Assembly (NCBI GenBank): GCA_046155615.1
Contig: JBJXFP010000154.1
Span: 4,782 to 68,781, forward strand
Direction of reading: 5' to 3'
DNA length: 64,000 nucleotides
Source of the DNA: JANNVZ01 sp046155615
GTDB taxonomy: Bacteria; Bacteroidota; Bacteroidia; Flavobacteriales_D; Sanyastnellaceae
This document shows, piece after piece, positions 25,255 through 32,028 of the stretch. A program made the position numbers and the translations under genes. The notes under the pieces were generated by a model. The model had not been told where the DNA came from. It was given only the letters and a program-made list of their open reading frames with translations, and ran no database searches. Each line of letters opens with the position of its first letter. Within the stretch, counting starts at the first letter, position 1.

Positions 25255-25428
25255 TCGGATGCATGAAACTAAAGATTCTCATCCTCCGTTTCAACCCCAG
25301 CAAGTTAGAATTGTTTGACTCCCCTTAGGAGTACCACATAAAGATGCTTCTCTGATTAAGAGTAGTTAAGGTTAATTAAGGTTAAGCAAGTGAATGGCCC
25401 CGGAAACGTCCGGGGCCATTCCGCTTTT
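25255..25428 (+). ncRNA. Possible third small RNA or leader remnant
   Basis: This stretch contains no supported gene but ends in a strong plus-strand terminator. Inside are a small hairpin (ACTCC-CCTTA-GGAGT near 25319-25333) and a duplicated TTAAGGTTAA (about 25367-25385). The 5' boundary is a guess. It is proposed only because an orphan terminator needs a transcript. Confidence 0.3.
25392..25428 (+). terminator. Strong orphan terminator, plus strand
   Basis: A perfect 13-bp stem (25392-25404 with 25409-25421, GAATGGCCCCGGA) closes on an AACG tetraloop and is followed by CGCTTTT. The minus strand has no T-run, so it works on plus-strand transcripts. Confidence 0.75.
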
Positions 25429-25469
25429 GGGGTGTTGCAGGCGTTGATTCTGCCTACTCAGCCGGGCTG

Positions 25470-25501
25470 AAAAACAAAACGGCCTCATTGTGGGAGGCCG
25501 T
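25470..25501 (-). terminator. Terminator of pckA
   Basis: Stem ACGGCCTC/GAGGCCGT (25479-25486 with 25494-25501), loop of 7 nt, followed on the minus strand by TTTGTTTTT, about 30 nt after the pckA stop. Confidence 0.75.
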
Positions 25502-25530
25502 CTTCTCTTGTAAGTGTTCGCTTCCTTGTC

Positions 25531-27147
25531 TTATGCCTTTGCCAACACTTTGGGTGCAGCGTTCATTATTTCCTCATTGGCAAACTCCTTGAATTTTTCA
25601 AAGTTGTTTACAAACTTTTCGGCCAGTTCGTTGGCTTTGGTGTCGTAGGCGGTTTTGTCCTTCCAGGTATTGCGCGGGTTCAGCAGTTCTGTCGGCACCT
25701 CGGCACATTCGGCAGGCATGGCTAAGCCAAATACTTCATGAGTGTCGTACTGCACACCATCCAACTTGCCATCCAGCGCTGCGGTAATCATGGCGCGGGT
25801 ATATTTCAACTTCATGCGTTCTCCGGTGCCATAAGCGCCACCGCTCCAGCCTGTATTCAGCAGCCATACTGTGGCTCCGCTTTCTTCCATTTTGCGGCCC
25901 AGCATCTCAGCGTATTTGGTAGGATGCAGTGGCAGGAATGGCGCTCCAAAGCACGCACTGAAAGTAGTAGTCGGTTCAGTAACTCCCGCCTCAGTGCCGG
26001 CCACCTTGGCAGTGTAGCCGCTTATGAACTGGTACATAGCCTGTCCCTTGGTCAGCTTGCTGATAGGAGGCAATACACCAAATGCATCGCAGGTAAGGAA
26101 GAAAATATTTTTGGGAATACCACCAACAGATGGCTCCATGATGTTGGCAATGTGGTGCAGCGGGTAGCTCACACGGGTATTCTCGGTTTTGTGGCAGTCG
26201 CAGTAGTCAGGGGTCACACCATCGTCTTCAAATCCGATGTTTTCCAGCAGCGCACCAAACTTGATGGCATCAAATATCTGTGGTTCTTTCTCCTTGGTAA
26301 GGTCAATGGTTTTGGCATAGCAACCACCTTCGAAGTTGAACACCGTGTTGTCTGTCCAGCCGTGTTCGTCATCGCCTATCAGCCTGCGGTTGGGGTCAGA
26401 AGAAAGGGTTGTTTTTCCTGTGCCACTGAGGCCGAAGAAAACAGCAGTATCGCCCTTTGCGCCAACGTTGGCCGAGCAGTGCATGCTCAATACGTTTTTC
26501 TCTTGTGGCAATACGTAATTCAAAACTGTGAAAATACCTTTCTTGATTTCGCCTGTGTAGCCGGTGCCACCCACTATCGCCAACTTCTTAGTAAAGTTGA
26601 TGACCGCGAAATTGTGCTGGCGTGTGCCGTCTGTTTCTGCATCAGCCAAGAAGCCCGGCACACATACCACATGCCACTGAGGGCTGAATTTCATCACCTC
26701 ATCATCAGTAGGGCGGATGAACATGTTGTCTGCAAACAAGTTGCTCCACGCATATTCAGTTACCACACGCACACTCATTTGGTAGCGTGGGTCTGCGCAT
26801 GCAAAAAGGTCGCGCACATATACCTCGCGGCCAGTGAGGTAAGCCTTCATTTTGTCAAAGAGCAGGTCGAACTTTTGCGGGTCAAATGGCACATTGAATT
26901 GGCCGCCCCACCAAACTGTGTTCTCTGTGGTGCTGTCTGCTACTATGAATTTGTCTTTTGGAGAGCGCCCGGTGAATTCTCCGGTTTCTATAGCCAGTGC
27001 CCCGGTGCTGGTGAGGGTGCCCTGGCCCAGGGCTATTGTTTCTTCAATTAGTTCTGCAGGTGGCAGATTCCAATAGGCTGTTGCCACATGCTTCAGGCCG
27101 AGGTAATCGAGGGTTGCGCCCTCAGCCTTTTTACCAAAATGAGTCAT
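25531..27147 (-). CDS. pckA: Phosphoenolpyruvate carboxykinase (ATP)
   Basis: A 538-residue cytosolic enzyme that converts oxaloacetate and ATP to phosphoenolpyruvate, CO2 and ADP in gluconeogenesis (or the reverse for CO2 fixation in Bacteroidota). The kinase-1a P-loop GLSGTGKTTLSSDPNRRLIGDDEHGW carries the ATP and metal ligands, and TGRSPKDKFIV and GGTGYTGEIKKGIF are the substrate and metal-site motifs. Length matches the ATP-type enzyme. The promoter-like box upstream has a markedly GC-rich discriminator. Confidence 0.97.
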   Translation of the reverse strand: MTHFGKKAEGATLDYLGLKHVATAYWNLPPAELIEETIALGQGTLTSTGALAIETGEFTGRSPKDKFIVADSTTENTVWWGGQFNVPFDPQKFDLLFDKMKAYLTGREVYVRDLFACADPRYQMSVRVVTEYAWSNLFADNMFIRPTDDEVMKFSPQWHVVCVPGFLADAETDGTRQHNFAVINFTKKLAIVGGTGYTGEIKKGIFTVLNYVLPQEKNVLSMHCSANVGAKGDTAVFFGLSGTGKTTLSSDPNRRLIGDDEHGWTDNTVFNFEGGCYAKTIDLTKEKEPQIFDAIKFGALLENIGFEDDGVTPDYCDCHKTENTRVSYPLHHIANIMEPSVGGIPKNIFFLTCDAFGVLPPISKLTKGQAMYQFISGYTAKVAGTEAGVTEPTTTFSACFGAPFLPLHPTKYAEMLGRKMEESGATVWLLNTGWSGGAYGTGERMKLKYTRAMITAALDGKLDGVQYDTHEVFGLAMPAECAEVPTELLNPRNTWKDKTAYDTKANELAEKFVNNFEKFKEFANEEIMNAAPKVLAKA

Positions 27148-27188
27148 TCTGAAAAGTATTTGTTCAACTGTAATTGAGTCGCGGGGGG

Positions 27189-27196
27189 CGAAAATA
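27189..27196 (-). promoter_or_regulatory. -7 element upstream of pckA with GC-rich discriminator
   Basis: Coding-strand TATTTTCG followed by CCCCCCGCG, a one-base variant of TAnnTTTG with a run of C and G at the predicted start of transcription. No TTG at the expected distance was found. Confidence 0.35.
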
Positions 27197-27259
27197 GTTC
27201 AACTCTGAAGTATGGTTTTCCACTCGTTTACTTTGGCCGCCTGATATACTTTTTTTTCT

Positions 27260-27847
27260 ATGAAAAAAATAATAGCCTTCCTGAGCTTATCCACGTTGGT
27301 CGCATGCAATGACACACCCGCACCCCTTGCCAAGGTGCCAGGGGCAGATACCTTATCTACTGCGCCTCGGCCAGTGGGTCGAAAGCCACAGCTTGCCTCT
27401 ATAGAGTATGCCAGTGTAATAGATTATTGCATGAGCAACGATTCGCTCAGCATGTGGGGCACACTGTGCAAATACAGCAAATGGGCTAAAGAGGTACACA
27501 ATGGGCAGTTCACCTTGCTTTGCCCCACTAATGATGTGCTGAATGCGAAAGGCCGCGACTTGATGGCCGAGTTGAAGAATCCGAAAAATAAAGAATTGCT
27601 GAATAAGTTGATGGCATCGCATCTGCTGAAAAATGTGGTTACGGACAAAGAGTTGGCGGAGGAAGCCAGCGGCAATGAAAACGCATTGGGCAAAAAGGTG
27701 GAAGTGGGTGCGGGCTTGATAGGTGAAACAAAATACCGCGGCATGAGCATCTACACGCAGCATGGTACTGTGGTGGTATTGGCTGATGTGATTGATTTTC
27801 CTGAGGCTGAGTTACGTGCGGCTGTCGCTAGGGCTGCTCAAAAGTAA
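27260..27847 (+). CDS. Fasciclin-domain lipoprotein
   Basis: A 195-residue lipoprotein (MKKIIAFLSLSTLVACND, lipobox LVAC) with one FAS1/fasciclin domain over about residues 50-190. FAS1 motifs are FTLLCPTNDVLN (the H1-like motif, usually TvfAPtn), the central LLNKLMASHLLKNVVTDKEL, and GMSIYTQHGTVVVLADVI near the end. FAS1 domains mediate adhesion or matrix contacts; the ligand is unknown. Its end overlaps the convergent DUF7935-like gene by 10 nt. Confidence 0.85.
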   Translation: MKKIIAFLSLSTLVACNDTPAPLAKVPGADTLSTAPRPVGRKPQLASIEYASVIDYCMSNDSLSMWGTLCKYSKWAKEVHNGQFTLLCPTNDVLNAKGRDLMAELKNPKNKELLNKLMASHLLKNVVTDKELAEEASGNENALGKKVEVGAGLIGETKYRGMSIYTQHGTVVVLADVIDFPEAELRAAVARAAQK

Positions 27848-28362
27848 CGGGCCATCTCCATGCGTATGGCGAGCAGTGCGTCCTTCACTGCGCTGTTGCC
27901 CGTGACGGTATCCAATTTCATTATTTCAATGGTGAGGTCCACCGCGCTGCTTTCGGGTCTCACCTTGGTGAATGCCACTTTTATCAGCTCATTTATTTCC
28001 TCTTTGGCCTGCTTCACCTTGTCCCAGCACTCGGCACTTACATACATCTGCAGGGATACGTTGTGCTCAAACTCTTCGCGCAGGGCTTTTACTAACTCCA
28101 ATTGCAGAAAACTGGCAGAGGCCGAATAGTTTTGGTGGCGCAGTACAAGGCTTTGTGGCGACATGCGCTCGAGCATCACCACTATGCGTTCGTAAGCGGA
28201 AATCTTGAGGGGAGCGAGCGCCCGGTTGTTGTCTTGCCTGAGTATGAAGGCCCAATGGCGCTCGCGGTGCCTCAGCCACATTTTGAACAGTGCAACTGCA
28301 AGTATTATGACAGATATGAAAACAACGGCTTTCGTTATTGCCCAGAAGAAGTGATGGCCCAT
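27838..28362 (-). CDS. Membrane-anchored DUF7935-like protein
   Basis: A 174-residue protein with one N-terminal membrane helix (AVVFISVIILAVALFKMWL, residues 12-30) and a cytosolic helical domain (ISAYERIVVMLERMSPQSLVLRHQN, LVKALREEFEHNVSLQMYVS, CWDKVKQAKEEINELIKVA). It resembles a conserved Bacteroidota family of unknown role that I associate with DUF7935; the assignment is by memory of the pattern. It lies downstream of atpD-atpC but after a terminator. Confidence 0.65.
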   Translation of the reverse strand: MGHHFFWAITKAVVFISVIILAVALFKMWLRHRERHWAFILRQDNNRALAPLKISAYERIVVMLERMSPQSLVLRHQNYSASASFLQLELVKALREEFEHNVSLQMYVSAECWDKVKQAKEEINELIKVAFTKVRPESSAVDLTIEIMKLDTVTGNSAVKDALLAIRMEMARYF

Positions 28363-28450
28363 GGTGAAATTTAATTAGTGAAGTAGAACGCTTGAGTAGG
28401 GTAAATGAAATGTGTGGCAAAATATTGCTGTGATGAATCACTGTTGATGA

Positions 28451-28487
28451 AAACAAAAAAGCCATCGCAAGTTCTGCAATGGCTTTA
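28451..28487 (-). terminator. Terminator of the atpDC operon
   Basis: On the minus strand AAAGCCATTGC pairs with GCGATGGCTTT (about 9-11 bp with one G-U), followed by TTTTGTTTT. It lies about 22 nt after the atpC stop. Confidence 0.7.
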
Positions 28488-28509
28488 TGAAATATTCTAT
28501 TGAGTAAGA

Positions 28510-28746
28510 TTACTCCGCAAGTATGATCACTTTGTTCCTGTTCACTTCTACTGTGCCGCCCTTCACTTCGAATTTGTGCTCCTTGTTGGCGGTGTCCTTA
28601 ATGCGCAGTGTTCCTTTTTTCAGCGAAGAAATAAGCGGTGCGTGCCTGTTGAGCAGGCCAAGGCTACCGTTGCTGCCCGGCAGGAAAACGTAGTTGGCTT
28701 CTCCCTGATAGAGTGTGGCTTCGGGGGTGAGTATTTCTACTTTCAT
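28510..28746 (-). CDS. atpC: ATP synthase F1 subunit epsilon, short form
   Basis: A 78-residue epsilon subunit. It has the N-terminal beta-sandwich (MKVEILTPEATLYQGEANYVFLPGSNGSLGLL, HAPLISSLKKGTLRI) that contacts gamma and the c-ring, but stops at VIILAE, so the two-helix C-terminal domain present in longer homologues of about 130 residues is absent. That domain inhibits ATP hydrolysis in other bacteria, so inhibition by epsilon is not expected here. It follows atpD by 92 nt of low-complexity spacer. Confidence 0.92.
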   Translation of the reverse strand: MKVEILTPEATLYQGEANYVFLPGSNGSLGLLNRHAPLISSLKKGTLRIKDTANKEHKFEVKGGTVEVNRNKVIILAE

Positions 28747-28752
28747 GTTGGT

Positions 28753-28820
28753 ACTTGTTGACTTGTTGATTTATTGACTTGTTGATTTTCCTGATGCGTT
28801 GAATCATCAAGTCAACAAGT
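28753..28820. repeat. Low-complexity direct and inverted repeat between atpD and atpC
   Basis: ACTTGTTGA occurs twice (28753, 28777) and its reverse complement once (28812-28820). TTGACTTGTTGATT (28774-28787) pairs with 28802-28815 over 14 positions with one mismatch and a 14-nt loop, so the mRNA can form a hairpin 30 nt before the atpC start. A similar AATCAACAAGTCAA string occurs at 5850 before the dioxygenase gene. Confidence 0.6.
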
Positions 28821-28838
28821 CTCCAAATCATCCATTGG

Positions 28839-30347
28839 TTATCTGGCGGCAGCTTCTGCAAGTAATTTCTTGCCTGCTTCTATTGCTTCTTCTATGCTTC
28901 CTTTCAGGTTGAATGCTGATTCCGGATATTCATCGCAGGCGCCATCCAATATCATATTGAATCCTTTGATGGTTTCCTCGATGGGAACGAGTACACCGGG
29001 AATACCTGTGAACTGCTCTGCCACGTGGAAAGGCTGAGACAGGAAGCGTTGCACTTTGCGTGCGCGGTAAACGGCCTGCTTGTCCTCTTCGCTCAACTCA
29101 TCCATACCAAGTATGGCTATGATGTCCTGCAATTCTTTGTAGCGCTGAAGTATTCCCTTCACGCGTTGAGCACACTTGTAGTGTTCTTCGCCTACCACTT
29201 GTGGTGTAAGGATGCGTGAGGTAGAATCCAATGGATCCACTGCGGGATAGATACCCAGCTCAGCAATTTTACGGCTCAATACTGTGGTGGCATCCAAGTG
29301 AGCAAATGTGGTGGCTGGTGCAGGGTCAGTCAAGTCGTCAGCAGGTACATATACCGCCTGCACAGATGTGATAGAACCGCGCTTGGTAGAGGTGATGCGC
29401 TCCTGCATGACACCCATCTCGGTAGCCAGTGTAGGCTGGTATCCTACGGCTGACGGCATGCGGCCAAGCAGTGCTGATACTTCAGAACCTGCTTGTGTAA
29501 AGCGGAAAATGTTGTCAATAAAGAAAAGGATATCGCGGCCACCACTTTTCTCATCACCATCGCGGAAGTACTCCGCAACCGTAAGGCCTGAGAGAGCAAC
29601 ACGAGCGCGCGCTCCGGGTGGTTCGTTCATTTGACCGAATACGAGGGTGGCCTGGCTCTTGGCGAGTTCGGCTTTGTCCACCTTGCTCACATCCCAGTCG
29701 CCCTGCTCCATGCTGTGCACAAATTCTTTTCCGTATTTGATTACGCCAGACTCAATCATCTCGCGCAAGAGGTCATTTCCTTCACGGGTTCTTTCGCCTA
29801 CACCGGCAAATACTGAAAGGCCCTCATAAGCCTTTGCAATGTTGTTGATCAATTCCATGATCAACACTGTTTTGCCAACCCCGGCACCACCGAACAATCC
29901 GATTTTACCACCTTTTGAGTAGGGTTCGATCAGGTCGATTACTTTGATACCAGTGAAGAGTACTTCGGTAGAAGTAGAGAGGTCTTCGTAGCGCGGTGGT
30001 TCGCGGTGAATGCCGTATCCGCCTGCATTACTTACCTCGCCAATGCCGTCTATTGCCTTTCCTACCACATTGAAGAGGCGTCCTTTTATCTGCTCACCAA
30101 TGGGCATTGTGATGGCAGTACCGGTAGTAACTACCTCCGCACCGCGCTGCAAGCCTTCTGTGGCTTCCATAGAAACAGTGCGTACGGTGTCCTCACCAAT
30201 GTGTTTCTGGCACTCTAATATGAGGTCGCCTTCGGGGCGCTTTACTTTGAGTGCATCAAGAATTTTGGGTAGTGCCTGGCCAGCTGGAAACGAAACGTCC
30301 ACTACGGGGCCGATGATTTGGGTAATTCTACCTGTGGTTTGCGACAT
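28839..30347 (-). CDS. atpD: ATP synthase F1 subunit beta
   Basis: A 502-residue catalytic beta subunit. The P-loop GGAGVGKTVLIMELI (about residues 156-170), Walker B IDNIFRFTQAGSEVSALLGRMPSAVGYQPTL, catalytic GVGERTREGNDL and the DELSEEDKQ DELSEED loop are all intact. Only atpD and atpC are here; the remaining F1 and Fo genes must lie elsewhere, a split arrangement seen in other Bacteroidota. A good promoter precedes it at 30396-30424. Confidence 0.98.
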   Translation of the reverse strand: MSQTTGRITQIIGPVVDVSFPAGQALPKILDALKVKRPEGDLILECQKHIGEDTVRTVSMEATEGLQRGAEVVTTGTAITMPIGEQIKGRLFNVVGKAIDGIGEVSNAGGYGIHREPPRYEDLSTSTEVLFTGIKVIDLIEPYSKGGKIGLFGGAGVGKTVLIMELINNIAKAYEGLSVFAGVGERTREGNDLLREMIESGVIKYGKEFVHSMEQGDWDVSKVDKAELAKSQATLVFGQMNEPPGARARVALSGLTVAEYFRDGDEKSGGRDILFFIDNIFRFTQAGSEVSALLGRMPSAVGYQPTLATEMGVMQERITSTKRGSITSVQAVYVPADDLTDPAPATTFAHLDATTVLSRKIAELGIYPAVDPLDSTSRILTPQVVGEEHYKCAQRVKGILQRYKELQDIIAILGMDELSEEDKQAVYRARKVQRFLSQPFHVAEQFTGIPGVLVPIEETIKGFNMILDGACDEYPESAFNLKGSIEEAIEAGKKLLAEAAAR

Positions 30348-30395
30348 GCGAAGTTGTATTTGTGATGAAGCAGTGAGCTTCTATTTTTCGGGGCG

Positions 30396-30424
30396 CGAAT
30401 GTAGTCACCTGTTTTGTCTGTCAA
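30396..30424 (-). promoter_or_regulatory. Promoter of the atpDC operon
   Basis: Minus strand TTG (30422-30424, within TTTG) lies 18 nt before TACATTCG (30396-30403), followed by a CGCCCCG discriminator. The leader would be about 40 nt. Confidence 0.55.
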
Positions 30425-30495
30425 AGTGATTCTTCAAAACTTTGGAAAAACTGGTAGCTACTGTGTCGAATGCCTTGCAGTAGCATGTGGCGGGC

Positions 30496-30530
30496 AAAAA
30501 GAAACCCGGCCATGCATTGCATTCCGGGTT
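30496..30530 (-). terminator. Terminator of the ompH pair
   Basis: Stem AACCCGG/CCGGGTT (30503-30509 with 30524-30530), followed on the minus strand by TTTCTTTTT, about 30 nt after the second ompH stop. Confidence 0.65.
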
Positions 30531-30557
30531 GTCGGGTGTCTGTTTGAAATTGTTTTT

Positions 30558-31163
30558 TTAGTTCTTTTCCACCGGTGGAGTGGGTGGCACAACAGGGTCG
30601 GTTTTGTCTCCGTTTTTGAGTTTTTCCATTTCTGCTTTTTCCTCGGGGCTGTAGTCAGGTATGCCCAGCTTGGTGCATACCAATGGGGTGATGTCAATAC
30701 CTCCGTCTATGAACAGCAGCACACCGGCACTTGTGTCGAATATGTAGGTGAAGCCTTTTTCCTTGGCTACTTCCTGTACTGCATTCAGCGCTTTGCGTTC
30801 TATGGGAGCCAGTTTTTCTGCCTGTTTTTCCTGCACATCACTGTTCATCAGTTCTTGGGTTTCATATATCTCCTGCTCCATGCCCTGTAGTTTCACCATG
30901 TTTTTTTCTATGATAGCCTTAGGAGTAGCAGGGTTGGATGCTTGTTGTGCTTTTACTTTGTCTACCAGTGCATCGTAGTCTGCCTTAAGCTCTTTGAGCA
31001 CTTGCTGGTATTGCATGATGAGGGTGTCTATTTCAGCTTCGGCTACTTTGTATTCGGGCATGTGCTTTACCAGATTCTGGCCGTTGATGTGTCCAAATTT
31101 TTGTGCTATCCCCGCTGTGGCTGTTATGCAGATGAGTGCTGCAATTGCAATGATTCTTTTCAT
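30558..31163 (-). CDS. OmpH/Skp-family periplasmic chaperone, second copy
   Basis: A 201-residue exported protein (signal peptide MKRIIAIAALICITATAGIAQ). The family pattern is a short core (KFGHINGQNLVKHMPEYKVAEAEID), long coiled-coil tentacles (QYQQVLKELKADYDALVDKVK to EKQAEKLAPIERKALNAVQEVAKEKGFTYIFD) and a return to the core. Skp/OmpH trimers hold outer-membrane proteins on their way to BamA. The C-terminus has an added Pro/Lys tail (DPVVPPTPPVEKN). It follows the first ompH gene by 76 nt and probably shares its transcript. Confidence 0.9.
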   Translation of the reverse strand: MKRIIAIAALICITATAGIAQKFGHINGQNLVKHMPEYKVAEAEIDTLIMQYQQVLKELKADYDALVDKVKAQQASNPATPKAIIEKNMVKLQGMEQEIYETQELMNSDVQEKQAEKLAPIERKALNAVQEVAKEKGFTYIFDTSAGVLLFIDGGIDITPLVCTKLGIPDYSPEEKAEMEKLKNGDKTDPVVPPTPPVEKN

Positions 31164-31239
31164 TCTGATTCTAAAAAAAAAGTGTGGATTGATTTATTTA
31201 AGTATTGATTTCTAAGTTTCGTGCCAAAGGGCGTTGGCA

Positions 31240-31893
31240 TCATTTTTTTCCATCAGCGCCTTTGGTTGTTTTGCCGGGAGTCTTACCTCCGCCTTTGTTA
31301 TCTTCTTTGGGTTTGTCACCTTCTTCTTGTTCACCTTCTCCACTGCCTTCTTCTTTTTCTTCATCCTCCAATATCTCACCGGGTTTCAGGCCCATTTTTT
31401 TCAGCACTTTATCACTGATGTCCTGCTTGGGGTTGGTGTAAAGCATATTGCTGTGGTTGGCCTTGTCAAATACCACCATCAGCGACATTTGCTCGGCTAC
31501 TTCCTTAATGGCTTCGAATATTTTGTCCTGAATGGGCTTGATGAGTTCTTCGCGCTTCTTAAAGAGTTCGCCATCCACACCGAATTTGGCTTTCTGCATC
31601 TCTTTGGCTTCTTGCTTCTTGTCGTCTATTTCCTGCTCACGCTTTTTACGCATTTCTTCGGTGAGCAGAATTTTTTCAGCCTGATATGCGCTTTCAAGCT
31701 TTTCGATGTTGGCATATTTGAACTCAATGTCCTTTTGCCATTGGGTGCTTAGTTTGTTTATTTCTGCCTGTGCGCTTTGGTACTCAGGTATGTGGCTAAG
31801 TATGTACTTGGTGTCCACATAAGCAAATTTTTGTGCCAGGGCACTTGAGCAGCACATGGCTAAGCATGCTATGAGCAGGAGAGGCTTTTTCAT
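31240..31893 (-). CDS. OmpH/Skp-family periplasmic chaperone, first copy
   Basis: A 217-residue exported chaperone (signal peptide MKKPLLLIACLAMCCSSALAQ), with core KFAYVDTKYILSHIPEYQSAQAEIN, a long helical hairpin (about residues 50-125) and the typical MSLMVVFDKANHSNMLYTNPKQDISDKVLKKMG C-terminal core. It is followed by a 40-residue acidic/Gly/Lys-rich tail (EDEEKEEGSGEGEQEEGDK) not usual for Skp. I chose ATG 31893; the longer frame from 31953 crosses the promoter box at 31972 leader region and lacks a signal peptide start. It lies downstream of bamA. Confidence 0.9.
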   Translation of the reverse strand: MKKPLLLIACLAMCCSSALAQKFAYVDTKYILSHIPEYQSAQAEINKLSTQWQKDIEFKYANIEKLESAYQAEKILLTEEMRKKREQEIDDKKQEAKEMQKAKFGVDGELFKKREELIKPIQDKIFEAIKEVAEQMSLMVVFDKANHSNMLYTNPKQDISDKVLKKMGLKPGEILEDEEKEEGSGEGEQEEGDKPKEDNKGGGKTPGKTTKGADGKK

Positions 31894-31971
31894 TTTTGAA
31901 GTAAAAATTGAATGTGATGTTTTTTGCAAAGTCTTGTTACACCGCCAGTTCAAATTGGGTAAAAAGGGGGG

Positions 31972-31979
31972 CGAATGTA
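31972..31979 (-). promoter_or_regulatory. -7 element upstream of the ompH pair
   Basis: Coding-strand TACATTCG followed by CCCCCC, the same GC-rich-discriminator type as atpD, pckA and uppS. No clear TTG partner. Confidence 0.35.
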
Positions 31980-32028
31980 AGCGGCCCGATGAACCATTTT
32001 TTTCGAAGAAAATTGCCCACGGTACTTA

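Noticed and set aside
25001..25303. Minus-strand open frame of 100 codons across the twin repeats
   Set aside because: It is internally repetitive only because the DNA repeats, crosses two terminators antisense, and has no family resemblance.
25738..27051. 437-codon plus-strand frame inside pckA
   Set aside because: It is antisense to a complete, motif-bearing pckA, and its composition (Cys, His, Val rich) is that of a shadow frame.
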